From assembly GCF_028765345.1 (NCBI RefSeq), contig NZ_JARAJZ010000007.1, forward strand, positions 122,408 through 186,407: 64,000 nt of DNA, read 5' to 3'. Shown piece by piece: positions 26,955-35,492 of this stretch. Position 1 is the stretch's first letter, and each line of letters begins with the position of its first letter. A program made the position numbers and the translations under genes. This DNA is from Sporolactobacillus sp. CQH2019 (GTDB lineage Bacteria; Bacillota; Bacilli; Bacillales; Sporolactobacillaceae). The notes below the pieces were generated by a model. The model saw nothing but the letters and a program-made list of their open reading frames with translations, had not been told where the DNA came from and did no database searches.

Positions 26955-27869
26955 TTATACGGGTAAATTAACCTTCTGCTCAGCAGATTTAATGCAGGCT
27001 ATCTTTTCTACATACTTTCGAAATAAATCAACAGAAGGAGAAAGGGCTTTATTTGACAAATAGTTCAGATAGATGTAACGATGATATAAATTCTTCGGAA
27101 TTTTGTGAAGAACAATGTTGTAATGATTGATGCCATAAATCTTAGGAACGATGGCAATGCCCAGTTTCGCTGCTACAAAACCGCAGATCGTGTCATCGTT
27201 TTCAAGCTCGAAAGCGATCTTTGGTTCAATATGGATTTTTTGCAGAATATCCTCTACAATTGGACGAATTCCGCTCGATTTCTTATAAATAATAAACGGA
27301 TCTTCTTCAATTTCTTTGAAATTAATAATCTTTTTATCAGCAAGCGGGTGGCTGGCCGGCGTAATCAAAAACAATTCCTGTTCAAAAATCGGTATGCTTG
27401 TAACACTATTGTTCGAAATTGATGAAGAAAGCGCAACATCAATTTTACCGGCGAGTAATTTTTTGGCGATCTCTTTTGTTGTCCCTTCAGAGAAATTAAA
27501 GTTGATATTAGAAGGAACCACATCGTTCTTGAACTTCTCCAATAATGCTGGCACTGTCTCTTCTGCTAACGAGGGCAGAAAGCCTAAATTTACAACTCCA
27601 TGTTCTGGATTTAATAGTTTCTGCATCTCGCCTTCCCCCTTTTTAAGGGTTTCGAGAGCACCATTCACATATTGCAAGAACACTTTGCCGTAACGGTTCA
27701 ATTTTATATTACGGCCATCTTTATCAAAGAAAGAAACATTCATTTCTTTTTCCAATTCTTTAATCGCATGTGTCAGAGTCGGCTGGGTAATAAATAACTT
27801 TTCAGATGCACGGGTAAAATGTTCCGTTTGGGCTAAAACACTAAAGTATTTTAACTGATTCAGATTCAT
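26955..27869 (-). CDS. LysR-family transcriptional regulator
   Basis: 304 aa. The N-terminal winged helix (about 1-60) has the LysR recognition helix ITQPTLTHAIKELEKEM, followed by a periplasmic-binding-protein-like sensor domain (about 90-290). It is divergent from the acyl-CoA dehydrogenase at 28445 across 575 bp and convergent with the fix operon, so it most likely regulates the 28.4-37.2 kb genes. The inducer may be a quinate/shikimate-type acid or a CoA ester. A cre-like site 31 bp upstream of its start suggests CcpA control. Confidence 0.92.
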   Translation of the reverse strand: MNLNQLKYFSVLAQTEHFTRASEKLFITQPTLTHAIKELEKEMNVSFFDKDGRNIKLNRYGKVFLQYVNGALETLKKGEGEMQKLLNPEHGVVNLGFLPSLAEETVPALLEKFKNDVVPSNINFNFSEGTTKEIAKKLLAGKIDVALSSSISNNSVTSIPIFEQELFLITPASHPLADKKIINFKEIEEDPFIIYKKSSGIRPIVEDILQKIHIEPKIAFELENDDTICGFVAAKLGIAIVPKIYGINHYNIVLHKIPKNLYHRYIYLNYLSNKALSPSVDLFRKYVEKIACIKSAEQKVNLPV

Positions 27870-27899
27870 TATTATTTACCCTCCCCCAAATAATGAAAA

Positions 27900-27913
27900 A
27901 GAAAGCGATTACA
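27900..27913 (-). promoter_or_regulatory. cre-like CcpA site upstream of the LysR gene
   Basis: AGAAAGCGATTACA matches the cre consensus TGAAANCGNTTNCA at all fixed positions except the first. It lies 31 bp upstream of the LysR start codon. Confidence 0.45.
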
Positions 27914-27925
27914 ACGCTCTTCTAA

Positions 27926-28030
27926 GTTTATTGATTATTAATCTTAAAGATACATTTATTATTTACTGTCATTAAAAAAATATTTATTATTTACTACCAT
28001 TAAACATAAATTTATTATTTATATAAATAT
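27926..28030. repeat. Direct repeats with exact 28-bp spacing in the LysR/acd control region
   Basis: The core ATTTATTATTTACT begins at 27954 and 27982, and the same core less its last bases at 28010, exactly 28 bp apart. A degenerate fourth unit starts at 27926. Two units also share CATTAAA at the same offset. They lie about 60-160 bp upstream of the LysR start and may be regulator binding sites or an AT-rich curved segment. Confidence 0.65.
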
Positions 28031-28400
28031 GTGACTTTATTCACAAACATACAAAAGTACTTTTAAAGTTCAAATAATAGTTATAATCTTGTGAACGTGA
28101 AAAACAGATCCTGCCTTTTTTAATTGATAACCAGTAACATAAAAACGGAATGACGAAAAATAGATTCAGCCGGCACCTGAAGTGCAGGCCGTTCTTCTTG
28201 CTATTTTATTTATAGGGCAACGTGCTGATAAGTTTCTTGCTTTGAAGTTCACGATATTGATATATGTAGATAATTTATTGGTTCAGTAAAAAAACGCATT
28301 AGACAATCTTAGTGAAAAAGATAAAAATTGAAATGTAAGATGATTCACAAGTTTATGAGTGCAGGTGTGCTCACGTTAAACAGGAATAGATACTGGAACG

Positions 28401-28414
28401 TGAAATCGTTTGCA
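28401..28414 (+). promoter_or_regulatory. cre site upstream of the shikimate/acyl-CoA gene run
   Basis: TGAAATCGTTTGCA matches TGAAANCGNTTNCA fully. It lies 31 bp upstream of the acyl-CoA dehydrogenase start at 28445, where bound CcpA would block transcription. It implies carbon catabolite repression of this operon. Confidence 0.6.
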
Positions 28415-28444
28415 AAAATGTGAATCAGCAAAAAAGGGAGGGGT

Positions 28445-29644
28445 ATGATGTATTATAAACTTTCAAAAACGCATCAACTGTTAAGGCAGATGCTCAGACA
28501 GTTTGCGCAAAACGAAATCAGGCCGATCGCAGCCGAACTGGATCGTGAAGAACATTATCCCTATGAGACTTTGAAAAAATTCTTTGAAAATGGATTTATG
28601 GGATTTCATTTGGCACCGGAACTTGGCGGATCAGGAGGCGATCATTTAGGATATGTCCTGACGATGGAGGAATTTGCTAAAGTCGATACACCGACCGCCG
28701 GTATTTTGTCCGGCCACAATGAGGCGACCATTGCCGCCATTGCAAAGTGGGGAACGAAGAAACAGAAAGAAACTTATTTGCCGCAACTTCTGCGGGAGGG
28801 CAGAAAGCTGGGAGGATTTTCGATGACCGAGCCGACTGCCGGATCCGACAGTAATGGTGTCCGGACAACGGCAATCCGCCAGGGAAATTATTATTTGGTA
28901 AATGGAACGAAGTGTTTTGCGACAAACGGCGGAACGGCAGAGATTTTTATTCTCGTTGCAGTTACCGATCCGGCCATCCATGGAAGCAAGGGAAAATCTG
29001 CTTTTATTCTTGATGTTCATACGCCTGGAGTAACGATTGGAAAAAAAGAAAAAATGATGGGATTTAGAGAAGCATCTATCTGTGAAATTATCCTTAATAA
29101 TGTGAAGATTCCGATAGATAATATTCTCGGGCAGGAAGGCGACGGACTGAAAGTTGCACTTGGCGGACTCGAGGGAGGCCGTGTCGATGTTGCCGGAGAG
29201 GCCATTGGAAACGCTCAGGGCATGCTGGATGAAGTCAAGAAATTTATTAATTCCACTACATGGAACGGTAAACTTTTAGCAAGATATCAAAATGTACAGT
29301 TTAAATTTGCTGAAATGCAGACACAGGTGGATTGTGCGCGATTATTAACCTATAATGCTGCCTCTATGATGGATGAGGGTCTTCCTTGCAATCTTGAAGC
29401 TTCTCAAGCAAAGTATTTTGCCACTAAAACAGCAAACGACATCGCGAGTGCCTGTATAGATTTGCTGGGACAGTTTGGCTATACCGATCGCTATATAGGT
29501 GAGAAGTTTATGCGTGATGCCAAGTTGCTGGAAATCTATGAAGGGACAAATGAGGTACAAAAGATTGTTATTTCCAGAGGTATGGGATTAAAAACAAGAA
29601 AGCCGAGAAAATCGGAGGAGAAAAAAGAATCGGTTCATGCGTGA
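28445..29644 (+). CDS. Acyl-CoA dehydrogenase, second in the cluster
   Basis: 399 aa. AAGGGAGGGG precedes the start (ATG 28445 or 28448). This is a canonical ACAD: GGFSMTEPTAGSD for flavin and substrate, FGYTDRYIGEK, and the catalytic IYEGTNEVQK. The C-terminus is a basic/acidic tail. Unlike the gene at 22329, its active-site motif is standard. It leads a run with an orphan ETF-beta-like gene, then ydiB and aroD, so its substrate is probably an alicyclic acyl-CoA such as a shikimate- or cyclohexene-carboxylate thioester (inference). It may work as a reductase or a dehydrogenase. Confidence 0.93.
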   Translation: MMYYKLSKTHQLLRQMLRQFAQNEIRPIAAELDREEHYPYETLKKFFENGFMGFHLAPELGGSGGDHLGYVLTMEEFAKVDTPTAGILSGHNEATIAAIAKWGTKKQKETYLPQLLREGRKLGGFSMTEPTAGSDSNGVRTTAIRQGNYYLVNGTKCFATNGGTAEIFILVAVTDPAIHGSKGKSAFILDVHTPGVTIGKKEKMMGFREASICEIILNNVKIPIDNILGQEGDGLKVALGGLEGGRVDVAGEAIGNAQGMLDEVKKFINSTTWNGKLLARYQNVQFKFAEMQTQVDCARLLTYNAASMMDEGLPCNLEASQAKYFATKTANDIASACIDLLGQFGYTDRYIGEKFMRDAKLLEIYEGTNEVQKIVISRGMGLKTRKPRKSEEKKESVHA

Positions 29645-29722
29645 TTTAAGTTGACTTTTGTGACTCGGATTACTCAGTCGGGGCCTGCCTGTACTATAAC
29701 AGATTGGAAAGGAGTTAAACAG

Positions 29723-30238
29723 ATGAATATCGTTGTCTATTTAAAGCCATTCGATGAAAAAGAGCAGCTCGAGAATGACGGTATTGCTTGTACGAATATC
29801 AGTGAAAACGATAGAGCAGCGATTGAAGCGGCTCTTCGGCAGAAACAAAAAACGGGTGCAACGGTTATCGCGTTTGCTGTCGGTGACGAGACGGCTGATA
29901 CCCAGTTGCGTGAAGCTTTTGCCATGGGGGCCGATGATGCCGTGCTTTTTCAGACAAGTGGCGAGGAGGCGGCTAATGCCTTGGTGATTGCATCCGCATT
30001 GAAAAAATTGCGGGCGGATTGCTACATTACTGGAAAGGTTACTGATCTTTCTCTTATCGAAAGGGTCGCCAAATTAGCCGGATTTCAGATCACGGATGCG
30101 AATACGGACGAAGTTCCGGTTTCTGCCGACAACACCTATTTTGCCTTGGCTTCGGCAGAGGCAATAAAACCTCGTTATATGCAAATTGCCGGTATTTATA
30201 CGGCTTACCGCCGCAAAGTCAGACAGCTTGTATTCTAA
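29723..30238 (+). CDS. Short orphan ETF-beta-like protein
   Basis: 171 aa from ATG 29723 (GAAAGGAG upstream), against about 255 for normal ETF-beta. The N-terminal part follows ETF-beta: a start similar to MNIVVYLKPF, then FAMGADDAVLF, and IKPRYMQIAGIYTAYRRK aligned to the dehydrogenase recognition loop. The nucleotide-binding segment is degenerate (GKVTDLSLIERVAKLAGF instead of GxxSxDxxxQQVGP). The C-terminal arm that wraps around ETF-alpha is missing and no alpha gene follows. It may bind the adjacent acyl-CoA dehydrogenase without carrying a cofactor, or be decaying. Confidence 0.85.
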   Translation: MNIVVYLKPFDEKEQLENDGIACTNISENDRAAIEAALRQKQKTGATVIAFAVGDETADTQLREAFAMGADDAVLFQTSGEEAANALVIASALKKLRADCYITGKVTDLSLIERVAKLAGFQITDANTDEVPVSADNTYFALASAEAIKPRYMQIAGIYTAYRRKVRQLVF

Positions 30239-30312
30239 ATAGATTTTAAGATTGCAGGCTTTGCAGGGGAATTGAGAATAAATGAAAAATACGATGAAGG
30301 GTCTGAAGCGCT

Positions 30313-31203
30313 GTGGAAAAATTTAATGAAGATAGAATTGACGGAAGAACTAAACTAATTGGCCTGATTGCGACACCGATTGGCCATTCCCTGTCACCGC
30401 GGATGCACAATATGTCGATGAAGAAACTGGGATTGAATTACACATACATGGCTTTTGAAGTCGGCAATGAGCAGCTGGAAGATGTGATTAAAGGCTTCCG
30501 TGCATTGAACCTTCGCGGATGGAATGTTTCAATGCCGAACAAAATGAAGATTATTCCTTATCTGGACGAATTGTCACCGGCGGCTAAATTTGACGGAGCG
30601 GTGAATACGGTTGTTAATGAAAATGGGAAATTGATTGGTCATAATACGGATGGTGTTGGTTATGTCCGCGGTTTAAAAGAAGCAGGTGTCGATATTACAG
30701 ATAAGAAAATGGTACTGCTCGGCGCGGGAGGAGCTGCCACGGCCATTGCCATTCAGACGGCCCTTGATGGCCTGGCCGAGATCTCAATTTTCAACTGCGA
30801 GGACCAATTTACAGAAAATGCGAAGAGAAACGTCCGGGTTATTAACGAAGAGATGGAGAATATCAACTGCAAAGCACATTTTTATCCGCTGGAAGATACA
30901 GAGAAATTGAAAGAGGAGATCAGCACGTGTGATATTTTGACTAACGCGACGGGTGTGGGAATGAATCCGCTTGAAGGTAAAAGCTTGATTACAGATGCAA
31001 GCTGGCTCCGTAAAGATCTGGTTGTTTCTGATACAATTTATAGCCCTCGCAAGACGAAACTGTTGGAATTGGCGGAGGAAGCAGGCTGTAAAGCAGCGAT
31101 CAATGGCTTAAATATGATGCTGTTTCAGGGTGCTAAGGCTTTTGAGATTTGGTTTGGGAAAGAAATGCCGATTGATTTGGTCAAGCAGCAAATGGGTTTT
31201 TAA
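30313..31203 (+). CDS. ydiB: Quinate/shikimate dehydrogenase, YdiB type
   Basis: 296 aa, GTG start. It oxidises shikimate or quinate to the 3-dehydro acid with NAD(P). The substrate site SLSPRMHN is followed by NVSMPNKMK, whose lysine is catalytic, then NTDGVGY and the cofactor loop LLGAGGAATA. The MPNK wording, the NCEDQF segment after the Rossmann beta-2 strand and the C-terminal VKQQMGF resemble E. coli YdiB rather than biosynthetic AroE. Its place beside aroD and CoA-ester genes points to catabolism or reduction of quinate/shikimate, not aromatic amino acid synthesis. Confidence 0.92.
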   Translation: MEKFNEDRIDGRTKLIGLIATPIGHSLSPRMHNMSMKKLGLNYTYMAFEVGNEQLEDVIKGFRALNLRGWNVSMPNKMKIIPYLDELSPAAKFDGAVNTVVNENGKLIGHNTDGVGYVRGLKEAGVDITDKKMVLLGAGGAATAIAIQTALDGLAEISIFNCEDQFTENAKRNVRVINEEMENINCKAHFYPLEDTEKLKEEISTCDILTNATGVGMNPLEGKSLITDASWLRKDLVVSDTIYSPRKTKLLELAEEAGCKAAINGLNMMLFQGAKAFEIWFGKEMPIDLVKQQMGF

Positions 31204-31240
31204 TTGACACAGTGAAAACATCTTATGGAGGGGCAAGAGA

Positions 31241-32014
31241 ATGAGTGAAAAAGTACTGCAGATTAAAAAAACAACGATTGGGAAGGGCAAACCTAAAGTT
31301 ATTATTCCTTTAGTCGGAAAAACGAAAAACAAAATTTTTGAGGAGGCTGAACACGCAAAATCATTGCAGCCCGAAGCCATTGAGTGGCGCGTCGATGCGT
31401 TTGAGGAATTCGGCGATCCAGATGCAGTAAAAGAAGTCATTGCTTATCTGCATTCTCTCTCTACAGATAAACTGTTGCTGTTTACGTTCAGGAGCAAACA
31501 AGAAGGCGGCTACAAAGAAATCAGTAAGGAAGATTACGTTGCTATTAACAAGACCGCTATTGAAACGCATCAGATTGACTTGGTCGATGTTGAACTCTTT
31601 GCCGGAGAAACAGAGGTAAGAGAGATTGTTGCAGCGGCAAAAGCAAACGGTGTGTATGTTGTGATGTCGAATCATGATTTCCAGAAGACCCCGAATAAAG
31701 ATGAAATCGTTGCTCGCTTGCGGAAAATGCAGGAATATGGCGCCGACATTCCGAAGATTGCCGTTATGCCTCAGCAGGAGACGGATGTACTGACTTTGCT
31801 TGAAGCGACTGCCGAGATGAAGAAGAATTATGCGGATCGCCCTATCTTTACAATGTCGATGGGGGGGCTTGGAGTGATCAGCCGTATATCGGGAGAAATA
31901 TTCGGATCGTCTATGACTTTCGGCTCAGGTGATCAAGCATCTGCTCCGGGGCAAATTCCTGTCGATTCCTTGAAAAAAGCACTTGATATCGTTCATAGCG
32001 GGTTGGCTAAATAA
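31241..32014 (+). CDS. aroD: 3-Dehydroquinate dehydratase, type I
   Basis: 257 aa. A class I (Schiff-base) dehydroquinase interconverting 3-dehydroquinate and 3-dehydroshikimate. The catalytic histidine lies in SNHDF (His145 by count) and the Schiff-base lysine in PKIAVMP (Lys172), the same 27-residue spacing as E. coli AroD (143/170). The C-terminal lid motif FGSGDQASAPGQIP is intact. It follows ydiB by 37 bp. Together they link quinate, dehydroquinate, dehydroshikimate and shikimate. Confidence 0.95.
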   Translation: MSEKVLQIKKTTIGKGKPKVIIPLVGKTKNKIFEEAEHAKSLQPEAIEWRVDAFEEFGDPDAVKEVIAYLHSLSTDKLLLFTFRSKQEGGYKEISKEDYVAINKTAIETHQIDLVDVELFAGETEVREIVAAAKANGVYVVMSNHDFQKTPNKDEIVARLRKMQEYGADIPKIAVMPQQETDVLTLLEATAEMKKNYADRPIFTMSMGGLGVISRISGEIFGSSMTFGSGDQASAPGQIPVDSLKKALDIVHSGLAK

Positions 32015-32129
32015 ACCCCGCCTCTGTTTTTCTTGAGTGTATGGAAATGGATAATCCTTATTTTCCAGCCAAACCCCGTGATGGAGTTGAAGAACTTTTC
32101 ATTGGGTGTCTGCGTTTCACGATAGAAGC

Positions 32130-32170
32130 GTAAAAAAAAAGCAGCAACAAAAAGATGCTGTTTTAAAAGT
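32130..32170 (+). terminator. Weak terminator-like hairpin after aroD
   Basis: An A9 tract, CAGCA and TGCTG arms and a TTTT tail form a small hairpin. It may partly separate the acd2-aroD genes from the transporter that follows. Confidence 0.4.
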
Positions 32171-32285
32171 ATGATTTGTCAGTACAATTTTATTTTAGCA
32201 CGATGAGAGAAAAAATTTAACATTTCTGTTTACAGAGTTCTTAATAAATTCAATTGTGTCAACACCCTTGAGGAGATGGAAAGTA

Positions 32286-33512
32286 ATGAAGAATAAGTAT
32301 ATGCCGACAGCTATCGGCCTCTATATCAACTATCTTGTTCACGGAATGGGTGTCATCATTCTGGCGCAAAATATGGATGCTTTGTCAAGGCATTGGAACA
32401 CGAATTTAGCAGGTGTTGCGACGGTCATTTCGGCTTTAGGCATCGGACGTTTAGTTGTCTATTTCTTTGCCGGAATTTTGTCTGATAAATTCGGCAGAAA
32501 ACCGTTTGTTTATCTAGGTTCTTCGATCTACGTACTTTTCTTTGTCGGCGTCTTGATCAGTCCGAACATTTGGATTGCCTTTGTATTCGGAATTCTTGCC
32601 GGCGCTGCGAATTCATTCCTTGACTGCGGAACGTATCCGGCTCTGATGGAATCCTTTCCTAATGCGGCAAGCAGTGCCAATGTTTTCATTAAAGCGTTTG
32701 TTTCCGCCGGTCAATTTTTACTGCCGTTGATTATCAGCTTCCTTGTTGCTGCTAATCTATGGTTCGGCTGGTCATTCATCCTTTGCATTGTGCTTCTTGC
32801 CTTCAATGCGATTTATCTGTTTAGGCGTAAATTTCCGCCAATGCAAGTGTCAGACGAGGCAGGTAAAGCGGCCGAAAAATCGCCTATTCAGTTTATCGGA
32901 AAACCCAAGTTTTATATAGAAGGAATCGCCTTCTGCCTCTATGGCTATATTTCTCAGGCAACCTTTTACCTAGTCAGCCAGTGGCTGACTCAATATGGCT
33001 CCAGTGTTGCCCATATGGGTGATACCGCGGCGCATGCCCTGATGAGTTATTACGCGATTGGTTCTATCGTGTGTGTATTTGTGACCGCAGTAATTGCGAC
33101 AAGGATACACTCCACTTACTTAATGATTGTGTACACCTTTATTTCGATGTTGGCTCTGACTGTCCTTGTCCTGCATCCAACGGCGGTAGTAACCACCCTC
33201 TTTTCCTTCGTTATCGGCTTCTCGGCAGCCGGAGGTGTGATGCAGCTAGCACTGACTCTGATGGCGGAAGTGTTCCCGAAAGGAAAAGGGACGATGACAG
33301 GCGTCTTCTATACTTTAGGAAGTATTGCTTCCTTCACGATCCCCTTAATTACCGGACAAATGTCAAACAAAAATATCTCGAGCATCATGGTTTTTGATAT
33401 GTGGATTTCTGTCGCGGGCTTTGTTCTTGCGCTGATTATTGCTTATCGCTGCCATAAAGTGATCGGATTTTCATCTTCATCTAAAGTAAAAACAGCGACT
33501 AGTGGAAATTAA
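32286..33512 (+). CDS. MFS transporter, YdiM/YdiN-like
   Basis: 408 aa from ATG 32286 (GAGGAGAT upstream; a GTG at 32256 is also in frame). It has twelve predicted helices and the MFS loop motif SDKFGRKP between helices 2 and 3. The helix-11 region GFSAAGGVMQL and N-terminal YLVHGMGVIILAQNM are very like E. coli YdiN, as I remember it. It probably imports quinate, shikimate or a related alicyclic acid (inference from the neighbours ydiB and aroD). A strong terminator follows it. Confidence 0.92.
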   Translation: MKNKYMPTAIGLYINYLVHGMGVIILAQNMDALSRHWNTNLAGVATVISALGIGRLVVYFFAGILSDKFGRKPFVYLGSSIYVLFFVGVLISPNIWIAFVFGILAGAANSFLDCGTYPALMESFPNAASSANVFIKAFVSAGQFLLPLIISFLVAANLWFGWSFILCIVLLAFNAIYLFRRKFPPMQVSDEAGKAAEKSPIQFIGKPKFYIEGIAFCLYGYISQATFYLVSQWLTQYGSSVAHMGDTAAHALMSYYAIGSIVCVFVTAVIATRIHSTYLMIVYTFISMLALTVLVLHPTAVVTTLFSFVIGFSAAGGVMQLALTLMAEVFPKGKGTMTGVFYTLGSIASFTIPLITGQMSNKNISSIMVFDMWISVAGFVLALIIAYRCHKVIGFSSSSKVKTATSGN

Positions 33513-33547
33513 CAAGAAACAAAATCCGCAGCATGCAAAAATGAATG

Positions 33548-33592
33548 GTTAAGTTGGATAAACGGATAGCTTTATTCAACTTAACGTTTTTA
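33548..33592 (+). terminator. Intrinsic terminator between the two MFS genes
   Basis: GTTAAGTTGGATAAA pairs with TTTATTCAACTTAAC (one G-T pair), followed by GTTTTTATT. The second MFS gene therefore probably has its own promoter downstream. Confidence 0.75.
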
Positions 33593-33680
33593 TTATCGGA
33601 TCTTTTATAAGGCATGACAACGTCAACAGACGCTATTCGTTAATGAATCTGCAAATTAAATTCTGTAGAGGTGAAGATAG

Positions 33681-34892
33681 ATGAATATTTTGAAACATAG
33701 GTATGCCCGTTCTGCTTCACTTTGTTATCTTGACTATTTTCTTTACGGCATGGCGTACATCATACTTGCGCAGAATATGTCCTTTTTGGGTAAGCAGTTT
33801 CAAGTAGACAGCACAGATATCAGCTTTCTTATTGCTTTATTTGGATTAGGACGGTTGTGCACAGTTTTTGTTGATGGAATTCTCGTGGACCGTTTAGGAA
33901 GAAAACGTATTATGATTGCAGGTTGTTTATTAATGATTGTTTTTCTGGTAGGTGTTCCATTATCCCCAAGTTACCAAATGGCGATGTTTTTTTCACTGTT
34001 CGGCGGATTTTCGATAGGATGCCTGGACACGAGCACGTATCCGTCCCTCATTGAATTTTTCCCGAATAATGCCGGAATCGCTACGGTTGTACTTAAGCTT
34101 ATTGTATCTTTTGGTTCTTCTGTCCTGCCGCTTGTAACGGTGTTCTGTTATAATCGGCATTTATTCTTGGGCATTCCATTTTTTGCAATAGCCTTGGTTT
34201 TTCTGATTTCTGCCGTTTTTTTATTCCGCTCCTCTTTTCCGGATAAGAATTCAGCGGCGGTATCTGCAGAATCTCCTCCTAATATCCATTTTGTAAAGAA
34301 ACCTAATTTTTGGCTGGATGGGACTTCGCTTATATTAATTGGTTTTACAGCGCCCGGTCTTTTGTATCTTATGCAGACCTGGCTTCCGACTTACGGGCAA
34401 AAAATAATAGGAATGGGTCTTAGTGAATCCTTGAAATTGGTTTCTTTTTATAATGTCGGAGCTATTCTTTCAGTTATTGGCATGACTTTTTTACTTGCAA
34501 AAGGGATTAAACCAGTGACTTTTTTACTCGCTTATCCGGTATTATCCATTCTGGCGACTATCGGTTTAATGGGTTCGACAAACAGCCTTTTAGCGCAGAT
34601 AGCAGCTTTCTTTATCGGTGTTTTTACAGCGGGTATTTTTCAGTTATGCTTGACCGTAATTTGTCAGTTTTTCTGGAATATTAAAGGAAAAGTTACTGGA
34701 GCAGTCGATACAGCGACAGGTATTGCTCAAGCGGGGATACCTTTCATTACCGGGATAATTCTCCGTTATGGCACGATTCATTCGGTTTTTGTTTTTTCTT
34801 TAATCATAAATATTATTGCCGTTTTTTGCGGCTTGTTTATTAATTACCGGTACAGAAAATTGCTCAGACGTTCTGTGGGACAGAATAGCTAA
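33681..34892 (+). CDS. MFS transporter, second YdiM/YdiN-like carrier
   Basis: 403 aa, AGAGGTGA ribosome site. It has twelve helices and the loop motif VDRLGRKR, with the same overall pattern as the preceding carrier (LDYFLYGMAYIILAQNM at the N-terminus). The two are paralogues with quite different loops, so they may import and export different alicyclic acids, as a substrate/product exchange pair would (inference). Base composition is more AT-rich than its neighbours. coaD follows 57 bp downstream. Confidence 0.92.
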   Translation: MNILKHRYARSASLCYLDYFLYGMAYIILAQNMSFLGKQFQVDSTDISFLIALFGLGRLCTVFVDGILVDRLGRKRIMIAGCLLMIVFLVGVPLSPSYQMAMFFSLFGGFSIGCLDTSTYPSLIEFFPNNAGIATVVLKLIVSFGSSVLPLVTVFCYNRHLFLGIPFFAIALVFLISAVFLFRSSFPDKNSAAVSAESPPNIHFVKKPNFWLDGTSLILIGFTAPGLLYLMQTWLPTYGQKIIGMGLSESLKLVSFYNVGAILSVIGMTFLLAKGIKPVTFLLAYPVLSILATIGLMGSTNSLLAQIAAFFIGVFTAGIFQLCLTVICQFFWNIKGKVTGAVDTATGIAQAGIPFITGIILRYGTIHSVFVFSLIINIIAVFCGLFINYRYRKLLRRSVGQNS

Positions 34893-34949
34893 AAACCAAA
34901 ATTGAATTAAATCTGGACGAAAAATTGAAAATAGAGAGAAGCATAAAAG

Positions 34950-35450
34950 ATGAAGAAACGGGCGGTTTATCCGGGCAGTTTTGACCCCGTAACCAATGGT
35001 CATCTGGATATGATGCGAAGAGGGATGAAAATATTTGATCAACTTGTTGTTGCTGTTCTTAATAACAGCAACAAGAAACCGCTTTTTACATTGGAAGAAC
35101 GGATAACTCTTCTGAAGCAGGCAACCGCCGAAATGACTAATGTTGTGATCATGAGTTTCAACGGATTACTTGTCGATTTTATGAGAGAACAAAATATCCA
35201 CATTATTTTACGCGGGTTACGCGCTATCTCTGATTTTGAATATGAATTACAAATTGCAGAAACGAACAATCATTTGTTGGATTCTGTGGAGACCTGTTTT
35301 ATGATGGCTGACAAAACTTATTCCTTTTTAAGCTCAACTATTGTAAAAGGAATTTCAAAATATGGCGGAGATGTTACAGAATTAGTACCAGAGGCATCGG
35401 ATCTCGCCTTGAAAGCAAAATACGGTTTTGCATCAACTTCTATCAGGTAA
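34950..35450 (+). CDS. coaD: Phosphopantetheine adenylyltransferase
   Basis: 166 aa. It transfers AMP from ATP to 4'-phosphopantetheine to give dephospho-CoA. The nucleotidyltransferase motif TNGH lies in YPGSFDPVTNGHLDM, and the C-terminal ATP site YSFLSSTIVKGISKYGG is intact, so the enzyme should be active. It is unusual in an accessory operon of CoA-ester enzymes, between a carrier and an acyl-CoA ligase. It may be a second copy that raises CoA supply, or the only copy of the genome in an odd place. Confidence 0.93.
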   Translation: MKKRAVYPGSFDPVTNGHLDMMRRGMKIFDQLVVAVLNNSNKKPLFTLEERITLLKQATAEMTNVVIMSFNGLLVDFMREQNIHIILRGLRAISDFEYELQIAETNNHLLDSVETCFMMADKTYSFLSSTIVKGISKYGGDVTELVPEASDLALKAKYGFASTSIR

Positions 35451-35492
35451 GAGTCGAGGAGATTTTTAGCAAGTTGTAGGAGGCAGATTATT

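Noticed and set aside
27926-28030. CRISPR-like reading of the 28-bp periodic repeats
   Set aside because: The units are AT-rich and adjoin without distinct spacers, and no cas genes are near.
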